From assembly GCF_000877395.1 (NCBI RefSeq), contig NZ_JYFE01000023.1:1-64000 (forward strand): DNA of 64,000 nt, in the 5' to 3' direction. Shown here piece after piece: positions 9,074-17,172 of the stretch. Numbering within the stretch: position 1 is the first letter of the stretch; the number at the start of each line of letters is the position of its first letter. Below the pieces are notes generated by a model. The model was not told the DNA's origin, did no database searches, and saw only the letters and a list, made by a program, of their open reading frames with translations. A program made the translations under genes and the position numbers. Source of the stretch: Jannaschia aquimarina. Its GTDB lineage: Bacteria > Pseudomonadota > Alphaproteobacteria > Rhodobacterales > Rhodobacteraceae.

Positions 9074-9388
9074 TCAGCCCAGCATGAAGTCCATCTCGAC
9101 CATCGGCGGCATTTCGATGAGGTCCGCCTCGATCGTCGGTACGGGAAGGATCGGGCCGCCGTCCGATCCGCAGAAGCCGTCATGTTCCAGCGTGACCACC
9201 TCTGCCGCGATGAACTCGATCTGGTCGGCGTCAATAGCATCCTGAAACCGCTTCATCGCTTCGGCTTCGGCAGCCGCGGCGATCTCCATCTGGATGGCAG
9301 CGAATTTCGGTGTCGGAACGTACTCGATCGTGGTGACGGACTTGGTTCCGGTCCACTCGACCGACTTCAAGGGAAAGGTAAGCGCCAT
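9074..9388 (-). CDS. Small acidic protein of unknown function
   Basis: A 104-residue protein with a strong ribosome binding site (GGAGGT, about 6 bases before ATG 9388), which is the best evidence that it is real. It is acidic, rich in Glu, Ala, Ile and Met, with a helical middle (EIAAAAEAEAMKRFQDAI, residues about 35-52) and a single Cys in DGFCGSDGG. There is no signal peptide or membrane segment. I recognise no family. It stands alone, converging on the NlpC/P60 gene and separated from the DUF2794 gene by 143 bases. Confidence 0.65.
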   Translation of the reverse strand: MALTFPLKSVEWTGTKSVTTIEYVPTPKFAAIQMEIAAAAEAEAMKRFQDAIDADQIEFIAAEVVTLEHDGFCGSDGGPILPVPTIEADLIEMPPMVEMDFMLG

Positions 9389-9531
9389 GACATGACCTCC
9401 GATTGGTAAGCGTTAACAAATGCTTGCAAGAAGCCCCTCGGAGGTAGCAGGCGCGTTTAAATGCGATCAGTGGGGTATTCCGTACCGCGGAACCCGTCGG
9501 GGGTAAGTCAATCCTGACTTTCCGTCGTCGG

Positions 9532-9861
9532 TCAGTCGACGGGGCGGATCAACTTGCGTTCGAGGACCCGCAGGACCTGTTGCAGATCGTGTCCGCGGCG
9601 CAGGATGCGGCCATCCATACCGATCACCGAATACTGACCTTGCCGTGCCGCCAGCTTGGGCCGTTTCTCGATCCGGTACATCGGCTGTTCGGCCGTCCGG
9701 CGGAACACGGAAAAGATCGCGACGTCCCTGAGCGCCGAGATCCCGTAGTCGCGCCATTCGCCCGCAGCCACCATCCGACCATAGAGACGAAGGATCGCGT
9801 TCAGTTCGGACCGCTGAAACTGGACCTGCTCGGGGGGGTGGATTGGCTGGTGGGCCGTCAT
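9532..9861 (-). CDS. DUF2794 family protein
   Basis: A 109-residue soluble protein matching the alphaproteobacterial DUF2794 family: FQRSELNAILRLYGRMVAAGEWRD near the N-terminus and ISALRDVAIFSVFRR in the middle, followed by the conserved YRIEKRPKL region. No function is established. ATG 9861 is chosen because the family starts shortly before the FxRxEL motif; longer in-frame versions run into the noncoding region upstream. It is a single-gene unit, reading away from the structured region at 9.9-10.4 kb. Confidence 0.85.
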   Translation of the reverse strand: MTAHQPIHPPEQVQFQRSELNAILRLYGRMVAAGEWRDYGISALRDVAIFSVFRRTAEQPMYRIEKRPKLAARQGQYSVIGMDGRILRRGHDLQQVLRVLERKLIRPVD

Positions 9862-9993
9862 CCGACGACAGTTACGCGAGCACGAGCGCATTTCAAGCGC
9901 TGCCATCGCCCTGCCACGAAATGATCCCCCCTGCGCCGCCATGAGTCCGTGGAATCGCCCGGCACCGGGGTCAGTGTCGTCCCTGCAGCAAGT

Positions 9994-10101
9994 CCTCGGC
10001 GGGTCGACAATCCTGCCCCCACCGTCGGCCCGCCGGGGCGCTGCATCTCTCTCAAGGATAAAGACCGACCCCGCCCCCCTCTGGCGGGGTCGACCCTTTT
10101 T
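9994..10101 (+). ncRNA. Candidate small RNA A: C-rich-loop hairpin plus terminator
   Basis: A 15-bp stem pairs 9994-10008 with 10024-10038, with two G-U type pairs. It closes on the 15-base loop AATCCTGCCCCCACC (10009-10023). About 28 bases later a 10-bp terminator hairpin (10066-10075 with 10083-10092) is followed by TTTTT at 10097-10101, which sets the plus strand as the transcribed one. The same loop occurs in candidate B with a different but equally paired stem, which argues for selection on the RNA fold. The 5' end is unknown and could lie near 9910-9960. The C-rich loop could pair with purine-rich ribosome binding sites (inference). Confidence 0.5.
10066..10101 (+). terminator. Intrinsic terminator of candidate RNA A
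   Basis: CGACCCCGCC (10066-10075) pairs perfectly with GGCGGGGTCG (10083-10092), 7-base loop CCCCTCT, followed closely by five T residues at 10097-10101. No protein gene on the plus strand precedes it within 1 kb apart from the converging units left of 9007, which supports an RNA gene upstream. Confidence 0.7.
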
Positions 10102-10225
10102 CGGCAAGCCGGTGACGGGTGTTACCTGTGCGTCAACCCTGCCACCGCGCCGCCACAAAAGTTTCCCGGGATCGCCCGGAACCCGGCGTGTCTCCGCCGA
10201 ATGGCACGGTCAGAAGGAACGTGTC

Positions 10226-10352
10226 GGAGCGGTTTCCGCTCCGGTCCCGGAAGAGGCGCCAATCCTGCCCCCACCAGGCGCCCTTCCGGGCCAAGTCTGC
10301 CCACGCGGCCGAGTTCCGCGTGACGGCCCCGCCGGAAAAGGCGGGGCCGTTT
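10226..10352 (+). ncRNA. Candidate small RNA B: second copy of the C-rich-loop hairpin
   Basis: The stem pairs 10246-10260 with 10277-10290: 14 base pairs with a single bulged A at 10254. The 16-base loop is AATCCTGCCCCCACCA (10261-10276), identical over 15 bases to the loop of candidate A. A short GGAGCGG/CCGCTCC hairpin (10226-10242) precedes it, a CACGCGG/CCGCGTG hairpin follows, and an 11-bp terminator-like hairpin (10323-10350) closes the unit. The boundaries are estimates; the true 5' end could be upstream, near 10138, where weak similarity with copy A (CCCTGCCAC, TCGCCCGG) begins. Confidence 0.45.
10323..10352. terminator. Terminator-like hairpin beyond ilvE and candidate RNA B
   Basis: ACGGCCCCGCC (10323-10333) pairs with GGCGGGGCCGT (10340-10350) around the loop GGAAAA; 11 perfect base pairs and a short T run (10350-10352) on plus. 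It can end candidate RNA B on plus and lies 30 bases beyond the ilvE stop on minus, so it may serve both directions. Confidence 0.55.
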
Positions 10353-10379
10353 GGATTCGGGCCGCAACCGCGTGATACG

Positions 10380-11249
10380 TCAGCTTCGAACGAGTGTCTC
10401 GTAGGATTGTGCGATATCGCGCGTGATCGCTCCGACTTCGAAGTTGTAGTCACCGATCTGGCCCACCGGCGTCACCTCGGCCGCGGTCCCGGTCAGCCAG
10501 CACTGCTCGAACCCTTCCAGCTCTTCGGGCATGATATGGCGCTCGTGGACCTTGATCTGGCGGTCCTTGAGCATGCCGATCACCGTCTGACGCGTGATCC
10601 CGTTCAGGAAGCAATCCGGGTCCGGTGTGTGCACTTCGCCGTCCTTGACGAAGAAGATGTTGGCGCCGGTCGCTTCGGCCACATAGCCGCGATAGTCGAA
10701 CATCATCGCGTCCGAGCATCCCTTCGCCTCGGCGGCGTGCTTGGACATCGTGCAGATCATGTAGAGACCGGCCGCCTTGGCCATGTGCGGCGCCGTTTCG
10801 GGAGACGGACGCTTCCACTTGGCGATATCCAGCTTGGCGCCCTTCATCTTGGCATCGCCGTAATAGTCGCCCCACGCCCAGGTCGCGACAGCCATCCGAA
10901 CCGGGTTCCGGGAGGAACTGACGCCCATATCCTCGCCAGCGCCCCGCCAGGCTAGCGCGCGCACATAGGCGTTCTCCAAGCCGTTGGCCTTGAGCGTCTC
11001 GTATTTGGCGGCCTCGATCTCATCGACCCTCCACGGGATTTCCATGTCGAGCGCGCGACCGCTCGCGATCAGGCGTTCGGAATGCTTGCGGCTCTCGAAG
11101 ATGGTGCCGTCATAGGCGCGCTCTCCTTCGAAGACGCTGGACGCGTAATGCATCGCATGGGTCAGCAGGTGCACGTTGGCCGACTGCCAGTCGACCAGCT
11201 TGCCATCCATCCAGATCTTGCCCGTCATTTCCGCATAGGAGCCCGCCAT
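10380..11249 (-). CDS. ilvE: Branched-chain amino acid aminotransferase
   Basis: A 289-residue class IV PLP aminotransferase that makes leucine, isoleucine and valine from their 2-oxoacids and glutamate. Recognisable parts are the N-terminal GKIWMDGKLVDW, HAMHYASSVFEGERAY, the PLP lysine in HMAKAAGLY, and EATGANIFF and WLTGTAAEVTPV of the cofactor-binding half. ATG 11249 is preferred because AAAGGA lies 8 bases before it; an ATG 21 bases upstream is also in frame. It is divergent from petP across 121 bases and a terminator-like hairpin lies beyond the stop. Confidence 0.95.
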   Translation of the reverse strand: MAGSYAEMTGKIWMDGKLVDWQSANVHLLTHAMHYASSVFEGERAYDGTIFESRKHSERLIASGRALDMEIPWRVDEIEAAKYETLKANGLENAYVRALAWRGAGEDMGVSSSRNPVRMAVATWAWGDYYGDAKMKGAKLDIAKWKRPSPETAPHMAKAAGLYMICTMSKHAAEAKGCSDAMMFDYRGYVAEATGANIFFVKDGEVHTPDPDCFLNGITRQTVIGMLKDRQIKVHERHIMPEELEGFEQCWLTGTAAEVTPVGQIGDYNFEVGAITRDIAQSYETLVRS

Positions 11250-11370
11250 CGCATCATCCTTTCCGATCATGTCCCCGGTCGGTCCGGTTCAGACATTTTA
11301 TTTCGTCAAATCTGTCTTCGCCTACGGATTCGGGCTTGGAATGTCAACAAGGCTGACTTAATTTGCTGCC

Positions 11371-11862
11371 ATGTCGGATCGGGACAGCGAATCCCTGCTC
11401 TTCTTGACGGATGAGCAACTGCGCCGCGCTATCGAGGCCATGTTCTTTGCCTATCGGGGTTTTACCGCCGACCCGGACCGCATTCTGGCCGAGCGGGGAT
11501 ATGGTCGCGCTCATCACCGGGCGATCCACTTCATCAACCGAAGCCCCGGAACCACCGTCAACAATCTGCTCGCCATCCTGGGCGTCACGAAGCAGTCGCT
11601 CAACCGCGTGCTGCGAAGCCTCGTCGAGGACGGCCTCGTCGAGAGCCGCGTCGGCCCGCGCGACCGGCGCGAGCGGCATCTCTACCTGACCGAGACGGGT
11701 GCCGCGCTCGAAGCGGAGCTGTCGGATGCCCAACGGACGCGGATGCGTGCGGCATTCCGCGAAGCGGGGCCGACAGCCGTCTCTGGCTTCCGAGAGGTCT
11801 TGGAGCATATGATGGACCCAGACCTGCGCCGCCACTTCGCCGCCGTGCGAGAGGACAGATGA
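11371..11862 (+). CDS. petP: MarR-family transcriptional regulator PetP
   Basis: A 163-residue winged-helix protein of the MarR type: HHRAIHFINRSPGTTVNNLLAILGVTKQSLNRVL is the DNA-binding helix pair (split here: HFINRSPGTTV and GVTKQSLNRVL), and the wing is SRVGPRDRRERHLYLTE. Its size and its ATGA overlap with a following OmpR-type response regulator match petP-petR of Rhodobacter capsulatus, a pair needed for normal growth and cytochrome bc1 expression. In that organism the pair lies beside petABC; here it does not. An inverted repeat GTCA-N7-TGAC (11343-11357) lies just before the start and could be an operator (inference). Confidence 0.85.
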   Translation: MSDRDSESLLFLTDEQLRRAIEAMFFAYRGFTADPDRILAERGYGRAHHRAIHFINRSPGTTVNNLLAILGVTKQSLNRVLRSLVEDGLVESRVGPRDRRERHLYLTETGAALEAELSDAQRTRMRAAFREAGPTAVSGFREVLEHMMDPDLRRHFAAVREDR

Positions 11863-12572
11863 CGGACATCCCAACCCAACAGGCCCATGTCCTGTTGGTC
11901 GACGACGACGAACGGATCCGCGAGCTTCTGCAGAAGTTCCTTGTCCGGAACGGCTATCTCGTGACGACGGCCCGCGACGCGGATCACGCGCGGCGCCTGT
12001 TGCTGGGGCTGGATTTTGATATCGTCATTCTGGATGTGATGATGCCGGGCGACGACGGGATCACCTTGTGCGGCGAGATCCGGGAGAGCCGCGCCAGCCT
12101 GCCGATCTTTCTGCTGACCGCCAAGGGGGAGACGTCCGACCGGATCGCGGGACTTGAGGCGGGGGCCGACGACTACCTCCCCAAGCCGTTCGAGCCGAAG
12201 GAGTTGCTTCTGCGGATGAAGGCCGTTCTTCGACGGGCGCCCGCCTCCGGAGAAGCCCTTCCGAAGACGCTGCAACTTGGCCCGCGCCGGTACGACCTCG
12301 AGCGTGGGGAGTTGTGGAAGGGATCGGATCCGGTGCGACTGACGGCGACGGAGACGACCCTGATGCGGATCTTCGCCGCGACCCCCCATGAGCCGGTGAG
12401 TCGTGCGACCCTGGTCGAGAAGTTGGGGCGCCACGGCGACGGGGACACGACATCGGAGAGGGCCGTGGACGTGCAGGTCACGCGCCTACGCCGCAAGCTG
12501 GAGCCCGATCCGAAGCAGCCGCGATACCTGCAGACGATCCGGGGCGAAGGCTACATGCTGGCGCCGGACTGA
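11859..12572 (+). CDS. petR: OmpR-family response regulator PetR
   Basis: A 237-residue response regulator: a receiver domain with acidic DDDE at residues 15-18, phosphoacceptor Asp59 in VILDVMMPG, and Lys in PKPFEP, joined to a winged-helix output domain ending VTRLRRKLEPDPKQPRYLQTI. No sensor kinase gene is nearby; in R. capsulatus PetR likewise works with the MarR-type PetP rather than an adjacent kinase. It is translationally coupled to petP (4-base overlap). About 176 bases without features separate it from the next gene. Confidence 0.88.
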   Translation: MTDIPTQQAHVLLVDDDERIRELLQKFLVRNGYLVTTARDADHARRLLLGLDFDIVILDVMMPGDDGITLCGEIRESRASLPIFLLTAKGETSDRIAGLEAGADDYLPKPFEPKELLLRMKAVLRRAPASGEALPKTLQLGPRRYDLERGELWKGSDPVRLTATETTLMRIFAATPHEPVSRATLVEKLGRHGDGDTTSERAVDVQVTRLRRKLEPDPKQPRYLQTIRGEGYMLAPD

Positions 12573-12748
12573 CCTCCGTTCGAGCAGATCGGGGCCGTCT
12601 GTCCAAACCTGTCCAGCACTCTGATCGACGCAGAAATACGACCGGCGTTGCACGGGTCGAGCGCATCGCGGGACTCTGCCGCTTGCCCAAATTCCCAGCG
12701 GGCTAAGGGGAGTGGCGGAGGAGCGATCTCGCTTGCTATGCGTCGGTA

Positions 12749-13651
12749 ATGACGATCCTCTTTTCCCACGACGCGGCCGCGCGGCACGTCACGCCCCCCG
12801 GCCATCCCGAACAGGTCGCCCGCTACGGCGCGGTCATTGACGCGCTGTCGGATCTGACGCTGGACCGGCGCATCCCCGAGCGGGCGGCGGCCGAACAGGT
12901 CCTCCGCTGCCATCCGCAAAGCTATCTTGACGAACTCGAGGCGACCGTCCCTGCAACCGGCACCGTCCAGCTGGACCCCGACACCCATATGTCGCCGGGC
13001 TCTCTGGACGCGGCATGGCTTGCGGCCGGCGCCGCCTGCCAGGCCGTGGACGCAGTCGCGGATGGCGGGCGTGCATTCGTCGCGATGCGCCCCCCCGGTC
13101 ATCACGCCGAGACCGCCAAGCCGATGGGATTTTGCCTGCTCGGAACCGTTGGGATCGCCGCGAAACACGCGCTTCAGACCTATTCGCGGATCGCGGTCGT
13201 GGATTTCGATGTCCATCACGGCAACGGCACGCAGGATCTTCTGTGGGACGAAGAGACCGCGCTCTTCGTATCGACGCATCAATCGCCGCTCTGGCCCGGA
13301 TCTGGAGATCCGTCCGAGACGGGCGCCCACGGCCAGATCATGAACCGCACGCTGGAGCCGTTCTCGGACGGCCATGCTTTCCGCAAGGTGATGGAGCGGG
13401 ACGTGCTGCCCGCTTTGGACGCGTGGCGGCCCGAACTCGTGCTCGTCTCGGCCGGTTTCGACGCCCACGCAGACGACCCGTTGGCGCAGTTGCAATGGTC
13501 GGAAGACGACTTCTCCTGGGTCACCGAGCGGCTTTGCGAACTCGCGGACACACATGCGGGCGGACGGGTGGTCTCGTGCCTGGAAGGGGGCTATGACCTG
13601 CCGGCGCTCGGCCGCTCGGCCCGGGCCCATGTGACTGCGCTGGGAGAGTGA
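12749..13651 (+). CDS. Histone deacetylase-like amidohydrolase
   Basis: A 300-residue zinc amidohydrolase of the arginase/deacetylase fold. Conserved parts are HPEQ (20s), PPGHHAE (about 114-120), the metal site DFDVHHGNGTQD (about 151-162), VSAGFDAHADDP (about 234) and LEGGYD near the C-terminus, so the enzyme should be active. Bacterial members deacetylate small molecules such as acetylpolyamines or acetoin-related compounds; the substrate cannot be told here. It is the first gene of a tightly spaced run (1-base gap to xseB, then overlaps through ispA and dxs). Confidence 0.9.
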   Translation: MTILFSHDAAARHVTPPGHPEQVARYGAVIDALSDLTLDRRIPERAAAEQVLRCHPQSYLDELEATVPATGTVQLDPDTHMSPGSLDAAWLAAGAACQAVDAVADGGRAFVAMRPPGHHAETAKPMGFCLLGTVGIAAKHALQTYSRIAVVDFDVHHGNGTQDLLWDEETALFVSTHQSPLWPGSGDPSETGAHGQIMNRTLEPFSDGHAFRKVMERDVLPALDAWRPELVLVSAGFDAHADDPLAQLQWSEDDFSWVTERLCELADTHAGGRVVSCLEGGYDLPALGRSARAHVTALGE

Positions 13652-13652
13652 A

Positions 13653-13889
13653 ATGGCCGACGACATCGCCGAAATGAGCTTCGAGGCGGCCATGGCGGAA
13701 CTGGAGAAGCTGGTGACGCAGCTGGATTCCGGCGATGTGCCATTGGAGGAGTCGATCGCCCTCTATGAGCGCGGCGCTTTGCTGAAGGCCCATTGCGAGG
13801 CCAAGCTGAAAGCCGCCGAAGAGCGGGTCGAGCAGATCACCCTCCGGGACGGTCAGCCGACCGGAACGACCCGGTCCGACGTGTCGTGA
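13653..13889 (+). CDS. xseB: Exodeoxyribonuclease VII small subunit
   Basis: A 78-residue protein with the family pattern MSFEAAMAELEKLV, SGDVPLEESIALYERG and a C-terminal coiled segment ending in Lys/Glu-rich sequence (KLKAAEERVEQI). It forms exonuclease VII with XseA, degrading single-stranded DNA; xseA is not in this window. It starts one base after the deacetylase stop and overlaps the ispA start by four bases (GTGA). The xseB-ispA-dxs order is widespread in proteobacteria. Confidence 0.93.
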   Translation: MADDIAEMSFEAAMAELEKLVTQLDSGDVPLEESIALYERGALLKAHCEAKLKAAEERVEQITLRDGQPTGTTRSDVS

Positions 13890-14755
13890 GCTTCGAAGCC
13901 GCGCTCGCGCGCGCGCAGGCGGACACGCAAGCCACATTGGATGAGATGCTTGCCCGGTTCGACGGGGCGGTTGGCGACGCGATGCGCCACGCCTGCAACG
14001 GCGGCAAGCGGCTGCGCGCTTTCCTGTGTCTCGAAAGCGCGGCGCTGCATGATGCCCCGCGGGATCGCGCCCTGCGCGCCGCGGCGGCGATCGAATGCGT
14101 CCATGCGTACAGCCTGGTTCATGACGACCTGCCCTGCATGGACGACGACGACATGCGGCGGGGGCGGCCGACCGTGCATCGCCAGTGGGACGAGGCGACG
14201 GCCGTTCTTGCCGGAGACGCCCTCCAGACGCTGGCTTTCGAGATCCTGGCGGATCCGGCGACACACCCGGACGGCGCGGTCCGGTCCGAGCTTGTCCTGA
14301 CGCTGGCGCGGGATGCAGGGGCGGCCGGAATGGTTCGCGGTCAGGCCCTGGACATCGCGGCAGAGGAAGCGGAGGCACCGCTTTCCCTCGATCAGATCAC
14401 CGAAATGCAACGCCTTAAGACCGGGCGTCTGCTGGAATGGCCTTGCCGGGCGGGTGCCGTGATGGGTCGTGCGGATCCGGCGCCGATGCTGGATTTCGCG
14501 GGCCATCTGGGCCTCGCCTTCCAGATTGCTGACGACTTGCTGGACGTGGAAGGCGACGCGGCGGCGACGGGAAAGGCCGTCGGCAAGGATGCGGCGGCGG
14601 GCAAAGCGACCTTCGTCTCGCTTTTGGGTGTCGAGGGTGCCCGCGCCCGCGCGCGCCAATTGATCGAGACAGCCGAGATGTCTCTTTTGCCTTACGGACC
14701 CGCTGCCGCTAATCTCAAGGGTGTCGCCCGCTACGTGGTGACCCGCGACAGGTGA
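13886..14755 (+). CDS. ispA: Farnesyl diphosphate synthase (polyprenyl synthetase)
   Basis: A 289-residue trans-prenyltransferase that condenses isopentenyl and dimethylallyl/geranyl diphosphates. Both aspartate motifs are present: [15 protein letters not shown] (about residues 78-92) and DDLLD (about 216-220), with [10 protein letters not shown] before the first and KTGRLLEW between. The start is GTG 13886, overlapping the xseB stop; the open frame further upstream overlaps xseB completely and is not used. Product chain length (C15) is inferred from overall similarity and the xseB-dxs context. Confidence 0.92.
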   Translation: MSFEAALARAQADTQATLDEMLARFDGAVGDAMRHACNGGKRLRAFLCLESAALHDAPRDRALRAAAAIECVHAYSLVHDDLPCMDDDDMRRGRPTVHRQWDEATAVLAGDALQTLAFEILADPATHPDGAVRSELVLTLARDAGAAGMVRGQALDIAAEEAEAPLSLDQITEMQRLKTGRLLEWPCRAGAVMGRADPAPMLDFAGHLGLAFQIADDLLDVEGDAAATGKAVGKDAAAGKATFVSLLGVEGARARARQLIETAEMSLLPYGPAAANLKGVARYVVTRDR

Positions 14756-14760
14756 AGCTC

Positions 14761-16671
14761 ATGACCGAACGACCGCATACACCTCTTCTGGACCGGGTCG
14801 CCGGCCCGGCCGATCTCAAGGGCATGAGCGATCGCGACCTGACCCAGCTCGCACACGAGCTTCGCGCCGAGACAATCCACGCCGTCTCCGGCACCGGCGG
14901 GCATCTGGGATCGGGGCTGGGCGTCGTGGAACTGACCGTCGCGCTCCACGCGGTCTTCGACACGCCGCGCGACCGGCTGATCTGGGATGTCAGCCACCAA
15001 TGCTATCCGCACAAGATCCTGACCGGGCGCCGCGACCGGATGCACACGCTGCGGCAGAAAGACGGCCTGTCCGGCTTCACCAAGCGGGCCGAGTCGCCCT
15101 ACGACCCATTTGGCGCCGCGCATTCCTCGACCTCGATCAGCGCGGCGTTGGGATTTGCCATGGGCCGGGAGCTTGGCGCACCGGAGGTGGGCGACGCCAT
15201 CGCCGTTATCGGCGACGGTGCCCTGTCGGGAGGCATGGCCTACGAGGCGCTCAACCACGCCGGTCACCTGAAAAAGCGGCTGATCGTGATCCTGAACGAC
15301 AACGAGATGTCGATCGCGCCGCCGGTCGGCGCGATGTCGTCCTATCTGTCGCGTCTCTACGCGGGAGCGCCGTTCCAGGATTTCACAACCGCTGCCAAAA
15401 CCGCAGTCGGTTTCCTTCCGCCTCCGCTGCAGGAAGGTGCGCGCCGCGCAAAGGAAATGATCAAGGGCATGACCGTCGGCGGCACGCTCTTCGAGGAATT
15501 GGGCTTCAGCTATGTCGGTCCGATCGACGGGCACGACATGGAGAGCCTGCTGCAGGTCCTTCGCACGGTGAAGGTTCGCGCGACCGGGCCGATCCTGATC
15601 CACGCGGTCACGCAAAAGGGCAAGGGCTATGCGGAGCATCGCGCCGACAGGGGACATGCGACCGCCAAGTTCGATGTCGCGACCGGAGAGCAGAAGAAGG
15701 CGCCGTCCAATGCACCCAGCTACACAAAGGTGTTCGCCCAATCCCTGATCCAGGAGGCAGCGGAGGACGACCGAATCGTCGCCGTGACGGCCGCGATGCC
15801 AGACGGCACGGGGTTAAACCTCTTCGCCGAACGGTTTCCGGCCCGTTGCTTCGACGTCGGCATCGCCGAGCAGCATGGTGTCACCTTCTGCGCGGGTATG
15901 GCGGCCGCAGGGCTGAAGCCGTTCGCGGCGATCTACTCGACCTTTCTTCAGCGCGGCTACGATCAGGTGGTGCACGACGTCGCTCTTCAGAACCTGCCGG
16001 TGCGCTTTGCCATCGACCGGGCGGGACTGGTCGGCGCCGACGGGGCCACCCATGCGGGCAGTTTCGATATCGCCTATCTCTCCAACCTGCCCAATTTCAC
16101 AATCATGGCTGCCGCCGACGAGGCAGAGTTGCGCCATATGGTGGCGACGGCTGCCGCCCACGACAGCGGTCCCATCGCCTTTCGCTTTCCACGCGGCGAA
16201 GGCGTCGGGTGCGAGATGCCCGAACGGGGCGAGCCGCTCGAAATCGGCCGTGGCCGGATCGTACAGGAAGGCGAGCGCGTCGCGATCCTCTCCTTCGGGG
16301 CACGGCTGCGCGAGGTCGAGGCGGCATGCGAGAAGCTGGCGGCACGGGGGATCAAGCCGACCGTCGCTGATGCGCGGTTCGCCAAGCCGCTGGACCGAGA
16401 GTTGATCCTGTCGCTGGCGCAGGGCCACGAGGCGCTGATCACGATAGAAGAGGGCGCCGTGGGCGGCTTCGGCAGCCATGTCGCGCAGCTTTTGGCCAGC
16501 GAAGGCGTATTCGACAGCGGTCTGCGGTTCCGATCGATGGTCCTGCCGGATCGCTTCATCGATCAGGCGGGCCCGTCGCAGATGTACGAAAGCGCAGGGC
16601 TTCAGGCGGAAGACATAGAAGGGATGGTCCTGCGCGTTCTGGACGTCGAGGTCCTGGAACGTCGGGCCTAG
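14761..16671 (+). CDS. dxs: 1-deoxy-D-xylulose-5-phosphate synthase
   Basis: A 636-residue thiamine-diphosphate enzyme that joins pyruvate and glyceraldehyde 3-phosphate, the first step of the MEP isoprenoid pathway. Visible motifs are [13 protein letters not shown] (about 78), the diphosphate/Mg site [15 protein letters not shown] (about 150) and the transketolase pyrimidine domain with [17 protein letters not shown] (about 360). Start: ATG 14761 with AGGTGAAG just before; a GTG at 14752 overlapping the ispA stop is the alternative. It ends the isoprenoid run and is followed by a strong terminator. Rhodobacter species use Dxs for carotenoids, quinones and bacteriochlorophyll. Confidence 0.96.
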   Translation: MTERPHTPLLDRVAGPADLKGMSDRDLTQLAHELRAETIHAVSGTGGHLGSGLGVVELTVALHAVFDTPRDRLIWDVSHQCYPHKILTGRRDRMHTLRQKDGLSGFTKRAESPYDPFGAAHSSTSISAALGFAMGRELGAPEVGDAIAVIGDGALSGGMAYEALNHAGHLKKRLIVILNDNEMSIAPPVGAMSSYLSRLYAGAPFQDFTTAAKTAVGFLPPPLQEGARRAKEMIKGMTVGGTLFEELGFSYVGPIDGHDMESLLQVLRTVKVRATGPILIHAVTQKGKGYAEHRADRGHATAKFDVATGEQKKAPSNAPSYTKVFAQSLIQEAAEDDRIVAVTAAMPDGTGLNLFAERFPARCFDVGIAEQHGVTFCAGMAAAGLKPFAAIYSTFLQRGYDQVVHDVALQNLPVRFAIDRAGLVGADGATHAGSFDIAYLSNLPNFTIMAAADEAELRHMVATAAAHDSGPIAFRFPRGEGVGCEMPERGEPLEIGRGRIVQEGERVAILSFGARLREVEAACEKLAARGIKPTVADARFAKPLDRELILSLAQGHEALITIEEGAVGGFGSHVAQLLASEGVFDSGLRFRSMVLPDRFIDQAGPSQMYESAGLQAEDIEGMVLRVLDVEVLERRA

Positions 16672-16693
16672 CGCCGCATCTCGGCACGAAGAA

Positions 16694-16720
16694 AAAGGGC
16701 GGCTCGATAAGCCGCCCTTT
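16694..16720. terminator. Bidirectional terminator between dxs and the yjbEFH-type operon
   Basis: AAAGGGCGGCT (16694-16704) pairs with AGCCGCCCTTT (16710-16720), 11 perfect base pairs with a 5-base loop. A-rich on the left and T-rich on the right arm, it provides a T tail in both directions and separates converging units ending at 16671 and 16744. Confidence 0.85.
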
Positions 16721-16743
16721 CCAAATTCGGATCCGCGAGAAGA

Positions 16744-17025
16744 TTACTCGAGGATTTCCTCGATCTCTTCTTCGCCGGTCGTGTCCGAAGAGTCGCCACC
16801 CGACAGAGCGGCAGCTGCCAGGATCACGGCGCCGGCGCCGATCGCCAGCGGCAGGAGGCCGGGGCCACCAACGCCCTCGTCCACGATGACGACTTCGTCG
16901 CCGACGACGGCTTCGACGTTGCCGGTGGACTTCGTGCTGTTGAGCAGCAGGGGCGATTCGGCCAGAGCGGTCACAGGCGCGAAAGCGACCATGGTGGCGG
17001 CCGACAGCGCAAAGAGCTTGGTCAT
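16744..17025 (-). CDS. Small exported protein with C-terminal hydrophobic segment (YjbE/GfcA-like position)
   Basis: A 93-residue protein with a signal peptide (MTKLFALSAATMVAFAPVTALA), a short Val/Gly-rich middle, a hydrophobic segment LPLAIGAGAVILAAAAL (about residues 60-76) and a Ser/Asp/Glu-rich tail. GGAGA precedes ATG 17025. In E. coli the exopolysaccharide operons yjbEFGH and gfcABCD begin with a short exported protein of similar size and low complexity; the same strand and neighbours (YjbF and YjbH upstream here) suggest an equivalent, but sequence similarity is too weak to name it. Here it lies last rather than first, 147 bases after yjbF. Confidence 0.65.
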   Translation of the reverse strand: MTKLFALSAATMVAFAPVTALAESPLLLNSTKSTGNVEAVVGDEVVIVDEGVGGPGLLPLAIGAGAVILAAAALSGGDSSDTTGEEEIEEILE

Positions 17026-17172
17026 GGTTGTCTCCAATTCGACGTGCACGCCCAGAACGATAGGGCGATTGATCACGCCTTACAACCAAAGGCCCCGGGA
17101 AATCGAATACTTATTGAGACGATCGGCGCCAATTCGCTGCCTTCTGTGGCGCCCTTGCAGCGTTGACGCCGA

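Larger units (their letters stand above)
9862..10379. other. Noncoding region with two related stem-loop RNAs
   Basis: This 518-base stretch separates the DUF2794 gene from the 3' end of ilvE. Open frames crossing it show no recognisable protein pattern and are not preceded by ribosome binding sites. It contains two large stem-loops with the same 15-base loop and two terminator-like hairpins, given as separate entries. A 10-bp-class hairpin (GGAGCGG-TTT-CCGCTCC, 10226-10242) sits directly before the second large stem-loop. I cannot place promoters with confidence. Confidence 0.6.

Noticed and set aside
10009-10276. A tRNA gene at one of the two AATCCTGCCCCCACC sites
   Set aside because: Only the 3'-like segment is present; no anticodon arm or 5' acceptor strand can be drawn.
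9994-10352. A CRISPR array or REP-type repeat family
   Set aside because: Only two copies of the short loop exist in the window, the spacing sequence is structured, and the stems are not repeats of each other.
10119-10955. Plus-strand frame covering the hairpin region and the end of ilvE
   Set aside because: Antisense to ilvE and lacking any start signal; the intergenic part is better explained by RNA structure.
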